Source: Tillandsia leiboldiana (lineage: Eukaryota; Streptophyta; Magnoliopsida; Poales; Bromeliaceae). Taken from it: DNA of 64,000 nucleotides. Within the stretch, counting starts at the first letter, position 1, and each line of letters starts with the position of its first letter. The stretch spans positions 30,552,810-30,616,809 of the forward strand of contig CM055063.1 of the NCBI GenBank assembly GCA_029204045.2, in the 5' to 3' direction. The translations under genes and the position numbers were made by a program. Below are positions 20,186-31,315 of this stretch, in pieces. The notes beneath the pieces were generated by a model that saw only the letters and a program-made list of their open reading frames with translations, made no database searches and was not told the origin of the DNA.

Positions 20186-20399
20186 AATCCTTTAGCAGGG
20201 TTTACTACTAAGTCTCAAAGGCATGACAGTCTTCCCAACCTTAACGGGTAGGAATAACTATCCGTTTCTAGGGGCCGTCCAGGAGTCTGGGCCGACATCA
20301 TACTACGAAGGGATCTAACTTAACTAACTATAGGTAGGAGCGGTAAGGCCAGAAGTGAAGAGATGGGATACTCCTGATGTCGAAACTGGGTCATAATCG

Positions 20400-20920
20400 A
20401 AAAGGAAGAGCTAAGGGTAGAGTGTCCCTGCTACTACTTCATCCGGGGTAGTGCGTCCTATGTCATGCCGTCGCGTGGGACCTCTAACCCGCGTCGCACC
20501 GCTGAAGGGGCTGTCCACAGGTTCAGGGGGCAGTAAGAGCAAAGATGCCCCGGCTTGCCACATCGAAGCAATGCTTGGCTTCCAGGAACAGTCGATCACC
20601 CGGTGTGCTCCTCCGTAGACGTTGCCTGGTCGGTCTCCCCCGGTTCCGGTCCCCTCGTCGGCGTGCTTCTGATTCCTTGCTGCATCTTCGGATACTTGGG
20701 TGGTCGGCTCCCGGTCCTCCTACTGGTCGGGCGTATTGGCCAATCCCCCTCTACCAAAGAGGCCCTGTCGACTGCTTCTCGGAAGGCGGGTAACTCGTGT
20801 CGTTGGTATTCCATGACTTCTGTGAGCGGTGGCAGTTGCCCGGCCACGTCGTGCGACTGTCGTCAAAGTAGCCAGTCCTCCGCAGCTGTCAAACCGTCAC
20901 TTCCATTCCCGCGCTATTGA
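20400..20920 (-). pseudogene. Ty3-2 gag remnant with zinc knuckle
   Basis: Gag C-terminal text is readable on the minus strand, with VMEYQRHELPAFREAVDRAS (near 20800). A CX2CX4HX4C knuckle near 20540-20575 reads C-F-R-C-G-K-P-G-H if one missing base in the Arg codon is allowed for. This frameshift and others kill the frame. The plus-strand open frames at 20545-20920 are shadows. Confidence 0.7.
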
Positions 20921-21166
20921 TTGAAGACCAAGTCCATGCCGTCGTCCATGTACACAAAGAAAACAAGTCAATCCTAGACTTAACTGGTCTAGCACCAAGA
21001 CCTACGACCAACCGAAAAAACTATCTTCCCATCCCCGAAACACTCGCGCTCTACGCACCTATTGCTCAATTATCTCATCGATTAGCTGCCAGTGGTATGG
21101 TGCTCTGTGGATGTTGGATGCCGACCACTGTGGTTAAAGTGAGTTTTTCTCTGATACCATTTAATC
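20921..21166 (-). other. Ty3-2 leader and PBS
   Basis: The minus strand reads TGGTATCAGAG at 21150-21160 next to the LTR. The leader carries a degraded GCGAGTG plus GGGGATGGG motif (near 21025-21050), as in other Ty3 leaders here. No start codon context for gag is clear. Confidence 0.7.
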
Positions 21167-21764
21167 TATCACGCCCCGGGGGTTTTTCGGTTAAGCAAAA
21201 AACGTGAAATATTAAAATTTTTCTTTACAGTGTACCCCAGTGCGCGCCAGACCTGCCACACGTTCAAATTCCTCGACCCCGAGGGCAGAGTCTCCTTTGC
21301 ACGTGCACGGCGGTTTCAACTTAGATAGGCATACCAACCCGCATGTAATCTCGTTCACACTTTAACCACAATCATCGCACACAACAGTAAGAGAGAGTAT
21401 TATAACTACTTAACACGGCCGTCGTTATTTAGAAAGGATAAATCCATGGGTTTTCAAATCGGTATCCACATGACACTCGTTGTTTTAAAAGCTGTTTTCG
21501 CAAACATTTTTCCTGGTTTGAAAATAGGCCGAATAACTACAGAGTATGCAAGCAACCAGGGTACCCATAGTAATTTGAACATCCACACCACATCACAGCG
21601 AAACCCACTCACACAGCACGAAAAACTAAGCAGATATACATGAATAAAACCTAGCAACGTCACTCATAGAAATGCCAAAACAACGACACATCCTCGTAAA
21701 CCGTCCTCACATCCGTCCCGTGCCCGCGCCCGACCAAACCTGTCACAGAGTAGGGAGTCAGTGA
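21167..21764 (-). repeat. Ty3-2 5' LTR, part 1 (continues at 28130-28666)
   Basis: It aligns with 16031-16625 of the 3' LTR; the terminal TG reads TA here. Sire-C interrupts it after AGTGA (21760-21764), and the LTR resumes at 28130 with the duplicate AGTGA. The second part runs until Ty3-3 starts at 28667. Confidence 0.87.
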
Positions 21765-23043
21765 TGTAGGTTTTTATAATATGAGGATCCACAAGGATCT
21801 AAATAGGTACTATCAAACAACTAGAGGGGGGGTGAATAGGTGTAATACTTATAAAACCAATCTCAGTGCAAAATAAAAACCAATGCGGAAAATAAAAATG
21901 GTATACCGAGATATACGTGGAAACTCCAATCCAGGAGAAAAACCACGGGACCAACACGCAATAACAATCCACTAAGAAAAGAAGAATAACAAAGTGATTA
22001 CCGACTCCACGGACTCAAACCCCTCCTTCAACTTCTTCGGACCTTGCGCTCATCGATTGCACGTCCACTGCACACGTTCGAATCCACGAACGCCACTCGA
22101 ATCCACGAGCACACGTTTCGAATCCACGAAACGCCTTTAGCACACCGAATCCACGATGCCACGTCGAATCCACGACGCAAACTCAGCCGGTAAGAATATT
22201 GGCTTCAATGGTGATCCTTTGCTTAGATTCTCATTGAGGAACCGTAGAAGAAATCTCTAAGCAAAGATTAGATCAATTCGACAAAAGATATGTTCTTGAA
22301 AGAACCGTCAAATTGACCTAAAAGAGGCTATAAAGAAGAACGATAAAAACCTAGCCTCTAGGGTTGCTCTCAAGTGTTTAATTAATTAATCGGTAGTTTT
22401 TGAGAAACCCTAAATGTCTATTTATAGTTTAGAAACCTTTGGAAAGAGATAAGAATCAAAAACTTACCTTATCTGGAAATTTTCAGGACGGCGATCCGGA
22501 TCGGATTTACTGTGATCCGGATCGTCGTAACGAGTCAGGCTATTCCAGAAAAACAGAGTTCGGGATCCGTATTGAAATGTCCGATCCGGATTGTTCATGT
22601 ATTCCAGCAAAAACCCATGTTCGGGATCCGGATCGAAATGACCTTTGATCCGGATCGGATTTGCCAATGAACAAGCACCCTTCGGGATCCGGATTGGACT
22701 GTCTGATCCGGATCCCGAACATGTCCCATGTCCAGTTTTTGATTTTTATGCAATTAAAAATTCATCCAAGTGTTTCTACACTATAAGAAAGTATTCGGAT
22801 CACCAAAATTATTTAGTTAACCATACCTGATCCTTTTGAATACTTTCTTCTTGAGATTGATGTAACTGATCCACAATTCTTCAACTTCAATCTTCAAGAC
22901 TCAAGACACTGAGTGTCAACTTGAGCTCTTGTTGAATCTTCTCTAAGTCTTTGATTGCTGATTGACAATTTGATCCCTTTAAGACTCCGACTCAACTCAC
23001 TGACATGACTCACGAAATATGCCAACACCAAAATGCCGTAACA
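21765..23043 (-). repeat. Sire-C 3' LTR, 1279 bp
   Basis: On the plus strand TGTAGG to CCGTAACA. It has AATCCA-loop hairpins: CGTTCG/CGAACG (22075-22092), CTCG/CGAG (22096-22109), CGTTTCG/CGAAACG (22114-22133) and CGTCG/CGACG (22162-22177). TCCGGATC repeats lie in U3 (22490-22720). Confidence 0.94.
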
Positions 23044-23057
23044 ATCTCCCCCTTTGG
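23044..23057 (-). other. Sire-C polypurine tract
   Basis: The plus strand reads ATCTCCCCCTTTGG next to the LTR, the reverse of the CCAAAGGGGGAGAT tract of Sire-A and Sire-D. Confidence 0.88.
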
Positions 23058-23365
23058 CAATTTCGTGACAAAACCCAAAAATACATAAAAGCGCTCAAGT
23101 CACTCATCTTAAACCAAAAAGTCGAAATTCAATGTTATCACCAAAACATTGATTTTCTTTGCGTGAGAGATCCAATAAATACAAATACATTTGAACCAGT
23201 CTTAGAACAAACTCTATGACTTGGGACTTGGAGTCTTAAAGTGATGTAATTCCTGCAAAACAAAACTCCAAACAAAATCAAACGTTAGTCGTTAGAAATT
23301 AAATGTAAATCCTACATTTGATTCGTCCTTTTGGTTCTTTTTGTTTTTCGGCTCCTTTTTCTCCA

Positions 23366-23480
23366 TCTCCTTTCTTTTTCTCGATGATCTCATCTCCGTC
23401 TCCCCCTATCTCGATGATCTCATCTCCGTCTCCCCCTATCTCGATGATCTCATCTCCCCCATTTCTCTTCTCCCCCTTTT
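23366..23480 (-). repeat. Tandem repeat of PPT-like units in Sire-C
   Basis: A 30-bp unit (plus strand TCTCGATGATCTCATCTCCG then TCTCCCCCTA) occurs three times, the last partial. Read on the minus strand each unit has an AGGGGGAGA purine tract. It sits where Sire-A and Sire-D have their upstream purine tract. The 65-codon open frame over it (23299-23496, minus) is repeat-derived. Confidence 0.75.
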
Positions 23481-24860
23481 TGTCACAAATTGTCAAACAG
23501 TGAACATACCAGACAAAAGGAAATCACTAACAGCATTAGTTCATAGAGAAAGAGAGATAAAAGCTCAGTTCCGGTATATAACAAAAACATAGATTGCGTA
23601 CCGGTACTCGAAAGCAAAAATCAAATAATTTCTTGAAACAAATCCAGATTTTAGAATCTTTTCAAATACCGATTTGTATTCCATCAAGAAATCAATTTAA
23701 GTGCTTTAACCAATGAATTCACACAAATGCCATTCAATGCAATTAATTTCACAAAATTAAAAAGATTTACTCCTAAATCATGAAAAACAAAGATAAAGCA
23801 TTATAAATAGTTTTTCATGTTATCCATAAAAACCAGAAAAAGTATGTAAGCACTTTAGCGCATCAACTTTAAACAAAAGTCATCGTTTCATGCAACAAGA
23901 AATAGATTATACCAAAACTATCAAAAATACTCAAAAATGAAACGAAAATTTATGGAAATTAAAACCCTTAAAGTTGAACAACTTCAATCACATCTAACAT
24001 GATCTTATGCGTAATGCCTTTATCAAATCATCAATTTGGTAAAGAAAATGAAATACCAAGATCAATAGATGTTTGAAATCCCAAATATGGTAGATAATAT
24101 ATCTAGACAATCTGTTGAAGAGAGTGGCTCTTTGAGCATCTTTCGTTAAAAAAATCCACCTTATACCAACCTTGAAATTTGACAGAGTCAAGTGTTTCAA
24201 CATGCATTTTATTTAATCAAAAATTGAAAAACCATGCTTGGTATACATGTGGTAGCTGCACACAGTACTCGGACGACCGAGATGGTAGCTCTTTCCTCCA
24301 TGTGGTGGTAGTTTTCACACTCCTCATTGGGATGTAACTCTTTCCACATCTTTTGAGCATTTTACTTTACTTTGACTCCCCCTCAATTGGCTATCAATTA
24401 TTTAAGATATAAGGTATTCAACCAAAAATTGATCTCGCATTCATACTCGACTAAATAGTCAAATAAGATAATGACTATACCAAGAGATCATTGAGAGAGA
24501 AATTGACTTTGATCACTTAAAAGATGACTTAATTAACATAAATGATCATTGCAACATCGAAATATTATGATGTCAAAAGCATAATAGATTTCTAAATGCG
24601 TGAAAAGATGCAATTAAAGTCAATATGACCAATGCTCCAAGATTATGATTATGGAGTAAAGTTGATAATCCATATAAAATTAATTTGGAGTGAATGAACG
24701 TGAAATCCTTTTTATTCAATGCACTTGTTCGTTAAAACCCTTTTGTTTTTTTTAAAAAAACAAAACATAAAAACAAAGAGCAATGAAAACATGTAATGCA
24801 GAGATTCAGAAAGATATGAAAGGAAAACCAATCAAAGCATTACATACAGTCATAAGGTAT
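23481..24860 (-). other. Sire-C conserved non-coding spacer
   Basis: No ORF is supportable. Blocks at about 23860-24560 align with the pol to env-like spacer of Sire-A and Sire-D. The internal promoter, intron and env-like ORF of those elements are not found. The spacer joins directly to the gag end near 24860. Confidence 0.75.
24232..24360 (-). other. Conserved 130-bp non-coding core (Sire-C copy)
   Basis: It differs from the Sire-A core at about three positions. The CTCGG-TCGT-CCGAG hairpin is intact. Confidence 0.75.
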
Positions 24861-25376
24861 TTAGAACTTAAGACAAGGAAAGATATCACCTTCCCGAATC
24901 CAAAATCGCTGGATTTTGGGTTGTCTTGATTCGTTGTGGCCGGGGGTTGTCCGCTTTGACTGTTGGTCCACCTTAGGTCTTTGCCTCGTAGTGATCCACT
25001 TGTATGATTGATGTTGTGGCTCGGACCTTTGGTGGGTTGAGTGAACTCCTTTGACTTGATGCGTCTTTTGATTCCGTTGAGTTCGCTCCGTAGATGAAGT
25101 TGCCGAAGGACTCTTCTTTCTCTTTTTCGGGCAATTCTTCACCAAATGTCCTTCAAGTCCACATAAGTGACAAGTTCTTCCTTTCAATTTCATTGTGGAA
25201 CTTGAAGCATGCACAGTTTGGTCCTTTTTGAATCTCAAATCAACCTTGCTTGTTTGACCTAATCCGGACATACAATCTAGTTTCTTGGAACCGGTTGAAA
25301 GCCTTTGTATGTCGAATTTGAGTTCATGAACTTGCTTGGTCAAAACTTGGTTGGTGACATGAATCTCCTCAAACTA
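24861..25376 (-). pseudogene. Sire-C gag, C-terminal part
   Basis: The minus strand carries the end of Gag: a coiled-coil end, then a second zinc knuckle, CHLCGLEGHLVKNC (near 25150), a basic tail, and the boundary motif IREGDIFPCLKF, which in Sire-A directly precedes the protease domain. Here the frame stops at that boundary and all of pol is missing. A stop at about 25375 separates this segment from the upstream one. Confidence 0.85.
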
Positions 25377-26060
25377 TTTTTCTAGAAAACCAATCTTGTC
25401 CATAAATGATTTAGCATTTGTCTCCGATTGGTTTACCTTTTCTTGGAGGATTTTATTGTTATTCAATAAACGTCCTTGTTCCTCCTCGAGATCATGAAGT
25501 TTTATCTTTAAAGCATGATTCTCGTCTTGAATCTCAAGTCGTTGCTTCCTCAACTTCTTAATATGTTTGGCCATCTTCTTTGATTCCATAAGAAGTTGTT
25601 GATATGCCTCAATGAGTTCTTCTTCGTCCGACTCCCCCTCACTTGATGACTCTCCGCCGGTTGTTGATGTTTCATACAAAATCAAAGGAGTAGAGTCAGT
25701 GACTGAAGATGATAAACACAAATTAGAAGAGGGATTTTGAGAGGCATGAAAAGCAACGACATTTTCCTCTTTACTTGAGGTCGATTCATTAGAAGTAGAA
25801 TCGTCCCAAGTTTTCGCTTGCAAAGCCTTCTTTTTATATAATTTCGTAGAAGGACAATCCGTTGAAATATGGCCGTAGCCTTTGCATCTATAACATCGGA
25901 TTTCCCCTTCGAATTCATCTTTTTTCTTAGAAGGTTTTGCAAGGCTTTTGAGGTAAGAGGATTTAGATTCCGATGATCCTTTAGATGGTTTCGTGGATGA
26001 AGATCCATCGGTTCGATTCTTCCAAAATTTTCGACGAAATTTCTTTGTGATCCGCGCCAA
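25377..26060 (-). pseudogene. Sire-C gag, middle part
   Basis: Reads KKFRRKFWKN, a basic Ser/Lys-rich linker, the first zinc knuckle CYRCKGYGHISTDC (near 25880), the Ser/Glu-rich region and a long coiled coil. It follows the N-terminal segment after a TAA (DFEE followed by stop) at about 26060, one codon position where Sire-A reads through. Homologous to Sire-A residues about 255-500. Confidence 0.85.
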
Positions 26061-26816
26061 TTATTCTTCAAAATCGGCAAAAGAGATTTCATCGTCGGAA
26101 CTTGATTCGCTATCTTCGTCCTTTGTTGATTTGAATGCAATACCTGTAAGCTTAGAAGAAGACTTGGAAGAAACTTGATTAGTAGGAAAAGTCATTTCAT
26201 AAGTTTGCAAAGCACCTACTAATTCCTCTACACTCATCTCATCCGGATGACTAACGGTTTCAATGGCGGTAACTTTTGCCCTAAACCGTTCCGGAAGAGT
26301 CCGAAGTATCTTCCTTACAATTTTCGACTCCGGGATCTTTTCTCCTAAATTAGCACAAGTATTGATTACATCTTGAAGTCTAGTGTAATAATCTGTAAAC
26401 AATTCATGCTCTTCCATATGAATAGAGTCAAATTGACTTGTAAGCATCTGGAGCTTTTGAATTTTTACAAGATTAGTACCCTCATGTGTAATTTTGAGAA
26501 TATCCCAAATTTCCTTCGTGGTTTCACACGCGGAAATTCGTGTAAATTCAGTCGAGGAAAGAGAATTAAATAGAGCGTTCATACCTTTCCCATTGTAAGA
26601 AGATCTTTCAAATTCCTCTTTGGACCATCTAGAGCGAGGTTTTGGAGTAGTAGAATTTCCTACTTCCTCAACAGGATGCACCCAACCGTCTTCCACGGTT
26701 TGCCATACCCGCTCATCAATTGAGATGAGAAAAGCTCTCATCCGCACTTTCCAATAAGCATAATTGGTCCCATCAAAAAGAGGAGGTCTATAAATATTAC
26801 CACTTCCACCCAACAT
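26061..26816 (-). pseudogene. Sire-C gag, N-terminal part
   Basis: The start is set at ATG 26816 on the minus strand, where homology to Sire-A begins (GNIYRPPLFDGTNYAYWKVR); the longer open frame reaching 26906 runs back through PBS and LTR. The Copia Gag domain is well kept (KIQKLQMLTSQFDS, TDYYTRLQDVINTC, KILRTLPERFRAKV). It is about three-quarters identical to Sire-A in this part. It ends in a stop after DEISFADFEE. Gag would be produced only as this N-terminal piece unless the stop is read through. Confidence 0.88.
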
Positions 26817-26836
26817 GATAGATAAACCTAAAACCC

Positions 26837-26848
26837 GCTCTGATACCA
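26837..26848 (-). other. Sire-C primer binding site
   Basis: GCTCTGATACCA on the plus strand is the reverse of TGGTATCAGAGC, two bases from the 5' LTR. Confidence 0.94.
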
Positions 26849-26850
26849 AT

Positions 26851-28129
26851 TGTAGGTTTTTATAATATGAGGATCCACAAGGATCTAAATAGGCACTATC
26901 AAACAACTAGAGGGGGGGTGAATAGGTGTACTACTTATAAAACCAATCTCAGTGCAAAATAAAAATCAATGCGGAAAATAAAAATAGCACACCGAGATAT
27001 ACGTGGAAACTCCAATCCAGGAGAAAAACCACGGAACCAACACGCAATAACAATCCACTAAGAAAAGAAGAATAACAAGGTGATTACGGACTCCACGGAC
27101 TCAAACCCCTCCTTCAACTTCTTCGGACCTTGCGCTCATCGATTGCACGTCCACTGCACACGTTCGAATCCACGAACGCCACTCGAATCCACGAGCACAC
27201 GTTTCGAATCCACGAAATGCCTTTAGCACACCGAATCCACGATGCCACGTCGAATCCACGATGCAAACTCAGCCGGTAAGAATATTGGCTTCGATGGTGA
27301 TCCTTTGCTTAGATTCTCATTGAGGAACCGTAGAAGAAATCTCTAAGCAAAGATTAGATCAATTCGACAAAAGATATGTTCTTGAAAGAACCGTCGAATT
27401 GACCTAAAAGATGCTATAAAGAAGAACGATAAAAACCTAGCCTCTAGGGTTGCTCTCAAGTGTTTAATTAATTAATCGGTAGTTTTTGAGAAACCCTAAA
27501 TGTCTATTTATAGTTTAGAAACCTTTGGAAAGAGATAAGAATCAAAAACTTACCTTATCTGGAAATTTTCAGGACGGCGATCCGGATCGGATTTACTGTG
27601 ATCCGGATCGTCGTAACGAGTCAGGCTATTCCAGAAAAACAGAGTTCGGGATCCGAATTGAAATGCCCGATCCGGATCGTTCATGTATTCCAGCAAAAAC
27701 CCATGTTCGGGATCCGGATCGAAATGACCTTTGATCCGGATCGGATTTGCCAATGAACAAGCACCCTTCGGGATCCGGATTGGACTGTCTGATCCGGATC
27801 CTGAACATGTCCCATGTCCAGTTTTTAATTTTTATGCAATTAAAAATTCATCCAAGTGTTTCTACACTATAAGAAAGTATTCGGATCACCAAAATTATTT
27901 AGTTAACCATACCTGATCCTTTTGAATACTTTCTTCTTGAGATTGATGTAACTGATCCACAATTCTTCAACTTCAATCTTCAAGACTCAAGACACTGAGT
28001 GTCAACTTGAGCTCTTGTTGAATCTTCTCTAAGTCTTTGATTGCTGATTGACAATTTGATCCCTTTAAGACTCCGACTCAACTCACTGACATGACTCACA
28101 AAATATGCCAACACCAAAATGCCGTAACA
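26851..28129 (-). repeat. Sire-C 5' LTR, 1279 bp
   Basis: Same length and termini as the 3' LTR, with about 20 substitutions between them. It is followed by the TSD AGTGA. Confidence 0.94.
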
Positions 28130-29269
28130 AGTGACACTACCAGGATGCAACATAAACAAGGGTAAACAAAATATGCGATAACTGGGAAACCGAAATTAAT
28201 GCAAACCGAGCCACCAGTATGTCCGTGTTTACCCCCTCCCAAGAGAGCCACGGTATCCTGTAACGAATCAGACATGTATACCTGCCCGTGTAAGAATCAA
28301 ATACGTGCACCTGCCTCTCGTGATTTGCTTATACCCCTCCACGGCGCTCGTGCGTGCCCTGAGAAACCGTGAGAGGTCCCCATCATCACTAGTCGTGGGG
28401 TACACGGGCCAACGTGCCATCTTTCCGGAAAAATACACCCTGTGCGGTGGCCTGACAGCCGGTGTGCGTGCAAGCAAACCTTGGGCTCATAGCGTGATAA
28501 TTGTGTGTATCATAAATCAGAGCGACCCACAGTCGCTAGAGATATTAGTAATAACATGCTTATGTAAAACAGGGGTTAGACACGATCATAATATAAGTGT
28601 TGCTTTATTCATGACAAAACATAATTTATTTTACCACATTCCTGAAGTGACAGAGGAGAGCACCCATGTAATGTCATGACTTTTCGAGTAATATTTTACC
28701 CTCATGCTAATAAAGTACTTGTTAGGAAAACTAGATTATCGAGTTTTCTTAAGTTGACCGTCGCGCTGCACGGGTATTTTTCTGTGAAAGGGCTCGAAAA
28801 ACGATGACCGACGGTGCGATCGGATCTGAAATCCGACCTAGGGACCTCTCTGAATAGGGTCTTTAGGGTCACGGTGACAGGCGCGCATCGGAATCCGTGT
28901 AGAATATCTGGCACGCTTTCCGAGGAAATATGGGATTATAATTTATAATTAAATAATTAATTATTAGTTAATATATACCGGATGTGGGATTTATTCGTAC
29001 GTATTAAGAGGAAATCCCACTTTTTCGCAAAGGCAAAACTCTAGCCGGAGAGAAAGAGAAAGAAAAGAGAAACGAAACCCTAACCGAAGGAAAAAGAGAA
29101 GAGAGAGGAAGAAACCGGAGGAGTCCGGTCGCCCCGATCAATGTGATGGAAACCGAAGTGCGAGCGGATCGTCTCCCCCGACAAAATCGCGGTAAGCGAA
29201 GTTTGTTTTATGGTTTTGTTGGGTCTTTGTGTCCTTTTCTTTGGTCACCGTTGCCGTCTCCGTCGCCGT

Positions 29270-29810
29270 CGTCGTCGACGCCGCGCGACCAAGCGCCGCG
29301 CGGGCGCCATCCATGGATGGCGGCACCCGCGCGGGTAAGGGCCGCGCGGGGCGCCGTCCGCAGGTGGCGCGCGCCGCGCGGCCTTTTGCCGCGAGGGGCG
29401 CCACCCGCGGGCGGCGGCGCCCGCGCGGGCAGGTGCTGCGCGGCCGCCACCCGAAAGCGCGCGCGCCGCGCCGGGCGCCGCCCGCGGGCGGCGGCGCCGC
29501 GCGGGCAGGTGCCGCGCGGGCGCCACCCGCAGGCGCGCGCGCCGCGCGGTGCGCCGCGCAGGCGGGCACCGCGTGGCCTCTCGCCGCGCGGGGAACCGCC
29601 CGTGGGCGGCGGCGCCGCGCGGGCAAGCGCCGTGCGGCCTCACGCCGCGCGGCGCGCCACCCGCTGGCGCGCGCCACGCGGCCTCACGCCGCGCGGGGCG
29701 CCACCCGCAGGCGCGCGCCCCGTGGCCTTGTGCCGTGCGGGGCGCCATCCACGGGCGGCGGCACCCACGCGGGCAGGTGCCGCGCAGGGTGCCGCCGTGC
29801 GTCGTGAGCG
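29270..29810 (+). repeat. GC-rich array in Ty3-3 LTR
   Basis: Units of about 60-70 bp built on GCGCCACCCGC and GCCGCGCGGG. Several overlapping open frames on both strands (29138-29841) come from lack of stop triplets. The array lies within the predicted first leader intron (29192-29910). Confidence 0.8.
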
Positions 29811-31019
29811 ACGCCGATACTGGGTACCGTTGTGTTTTTAGGTTTTGGTTTCCGTTTTCGTGGCATGGTGCATTTAAGTTGACTTATCGTTCGTTTGGGG
29901 ACTTCTTTAGGTCCAGGTGCTGAGCGAGTGCGTGTTGAGGTTCGAGGTGTCCCGATCTTCGTGTAACGAGGTGGGTACTTTCGCAATAAGTTTCGGTGTA
30001 TTTTATCATTCGTGGCAAGTGTAATAAAGTAGATGTATCATTGTTAACTGTTTAACTTCATTGCATGAGAAATCCCGTTCTTTTATTTCTAACTGTTACG
30101 ACTGAGTGTCGCGGTGCTTTAACACATGCCGGTTTCGGCTATTATGCTCATGGATGCTTACACGCACACCGGCGGTTTGGCCACCGAATCGGTGTACTTT
30201 TCCGGAATTGTGGTATGTTGACCCGTATACCCCACAAAGTTAAAGGTGACGAGTGGGGACCCCCTCACGGTTACTAAAGGTGCGGCACTAGTACCGTGGA
30301 GGGGTTAAAGGCACAATGTGCGAGCAAGGTGATTGTCCACTGGGGGGTCTTTAGACCTTCCGACAGGTGTTTCATTAATTAAAACAGGGGATACGGTGAC
30401 TCATGAGGGGGAAAGTGGAATGCTCTAGTGTATCGGTTTGTCTTTCCGTTACTCTTTATTACTATGTTCATCTACTTTATTTGTCATTGATTTTCCCACA
30501 CTGTGACAGGTCCGACCAGGGGTGGGAGCCGGGACGATGGTGAGGCAGCGTTTAGAGAACATTAGCCATATGAGGCTTTATTCCGTCATTTTTGCTCTGG
30601 GTTATCTCATCTCCTTTTCATTTAGCTAATAAGTTATCAATTGCTTGGCTGTGGACTAATGCGGATGTTGGTTTGAGAGTTTATTTTAGTGATGTGATCT
30701 TTGTTATGCTTCCTACCAACTCGTATGCGGCATGTTTAAAATTGAACAAAAGGGTTTCGAAAATGTTGTCTAAAACCAAGTGTCGTGTGGGCACTTTTTT
30801 ATAAACCCCTGGATTTGTCCTTTCAAATGATGTAGCTGCCCTATAAGAGACTTGCGAAAACACTTAGGAAAAATTGGGTGTCGTGTGGACATCGTTTGTA
30901 AACCTGTGGTTTCATCCCTTAATTTCGTGAATGAGAATCGTAGTTAATTGTATTACTCTCTCTCGTTGTTTTCACTGTGACTGTGTGGTTGAAGTAAATG
31001 TTGTAAATGTAACGCCGTG

Positions 31020-31066
31020 CATATACAAAGGAGACTCTGTCCGTCCGCAGAGCGAATTTGTATATG
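31020..31066 (+). other. Covarying LTR hairpin, Ty3-3 copy
   Basis: CATATACAAA (31020-31029) pairs with TTTGTATATG (31057-31066), with an inner stem CTCTG/CAGAG (31035-31039 and 31048-31052). Counterparts lie at 14254-14302, 16123-16169, 31874-31920 and 44788-44834. Confidence 0.75.
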
Positions 31067-31173
31067 TGGCGGGTCTGACGCGCACCGGTAGGCGATGTTG
31101 CTTTCAAAAAGAAAAAAAATATATATATACGTTTTCCGCTTATCCCAAATCCTCCGGGGCGTGACAGATTATA

Positions 31174-31185
31174 TGGTATCAGAGA
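31174..31185 (+). other. Ty3-3 primer binding site
   Basis: TGGTATCAGAGA seven bases after the LTR matches the initiator methionine tRNA 3' end for eleven bases. Confidence 0.85.
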
Positions 31186-31304
31186 AAACGACTTTAACCA
31201 CAGTAGTCGGTGACCAACATCCACAGTGCATAACGCCACAAGCGATTGAAACAGGAGATAACCAAGGTGTAGGTGCGTTAGACCGCGAGTGAGCACGGAA
31301 AAAA

Positions 31305-31315
31305 GGGGGGGGGGG
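31305..31315 (+). repeat. G11 homopolymer in Ty3-3 leader
   Basis: Eleven G follow AAAAAA a few bases after CGCGAGTG (31284-31291). The same CGCGAGTG plus G-run pattern occurs in the leaders of Ty3-4 and Ty3-5. Confidence 0.85.

Larger units (their letters stand above)
21765..28129 (-). mobile_element. Sire-C: Sirevirus deletion derivative without pol
   Basis: TSDs AGTGA (21760-21764 and 28130-28134) flank two 1279-bp LTRs. Inside are PBS, gag and the conserved spacer, but protease, integrase, RT, RNase H and an env-like ORF are absent. The LTRs differ at about 20 positions (about 1.6%). Confidence 0.93.
16031..28666 (-). mobile_element. Ty3-2: chromodomain Ty3/gypsy element, RT deleted, hosts Sire-C
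   Basis: On the minus strand: 5' LTR (28666-28130 plus 21764-21167), PBS, gag, RNase H, integrase, chromodomain, 3' LTR. RT and protease are not recognisable. The 5' LTR start is cut by Ty3-3 at 28667, so the outer TSD is not visible. Confidence 0.85.
28667..31166 (+). repeat. Ty3-3 5' LTR, 2500 bp
   Basis: TGTAATGTCATG to CGGGGCGTGACA. A TATA-like TATATA lies at 28972-28977. Then come a purine-rich leader, a donor-like CGCG|GTAAGC (29191/29192), a GC array, an acceptor-like TTCTTTAG (29910), a 60-nt segment, a donor AACGAG|GTGGGTAC (29970/29971), repeated GTGTC motifs and the covarying hairpin (31020-31066). Confidence 0.9.

Noticed and set aside
23366..23480. CRISPR-like array of short direct repeats
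   Set aside because: Contiguous tandem units with no unique spacers, in a plant retroelement.
23299..23496. 65-codon protein with GGDGDEIIEI repeats
   Set aside because: It comes from the tandem purine-tract repeat in a non-coding part of Sire-C; no counterpart in Sire-A or Sire-D.
29138..29841. Frames up to 232 codons in Ty3-3 LTR
   Set aside because: GC-array artefact inside an LTR; no domain and no codon pattern.
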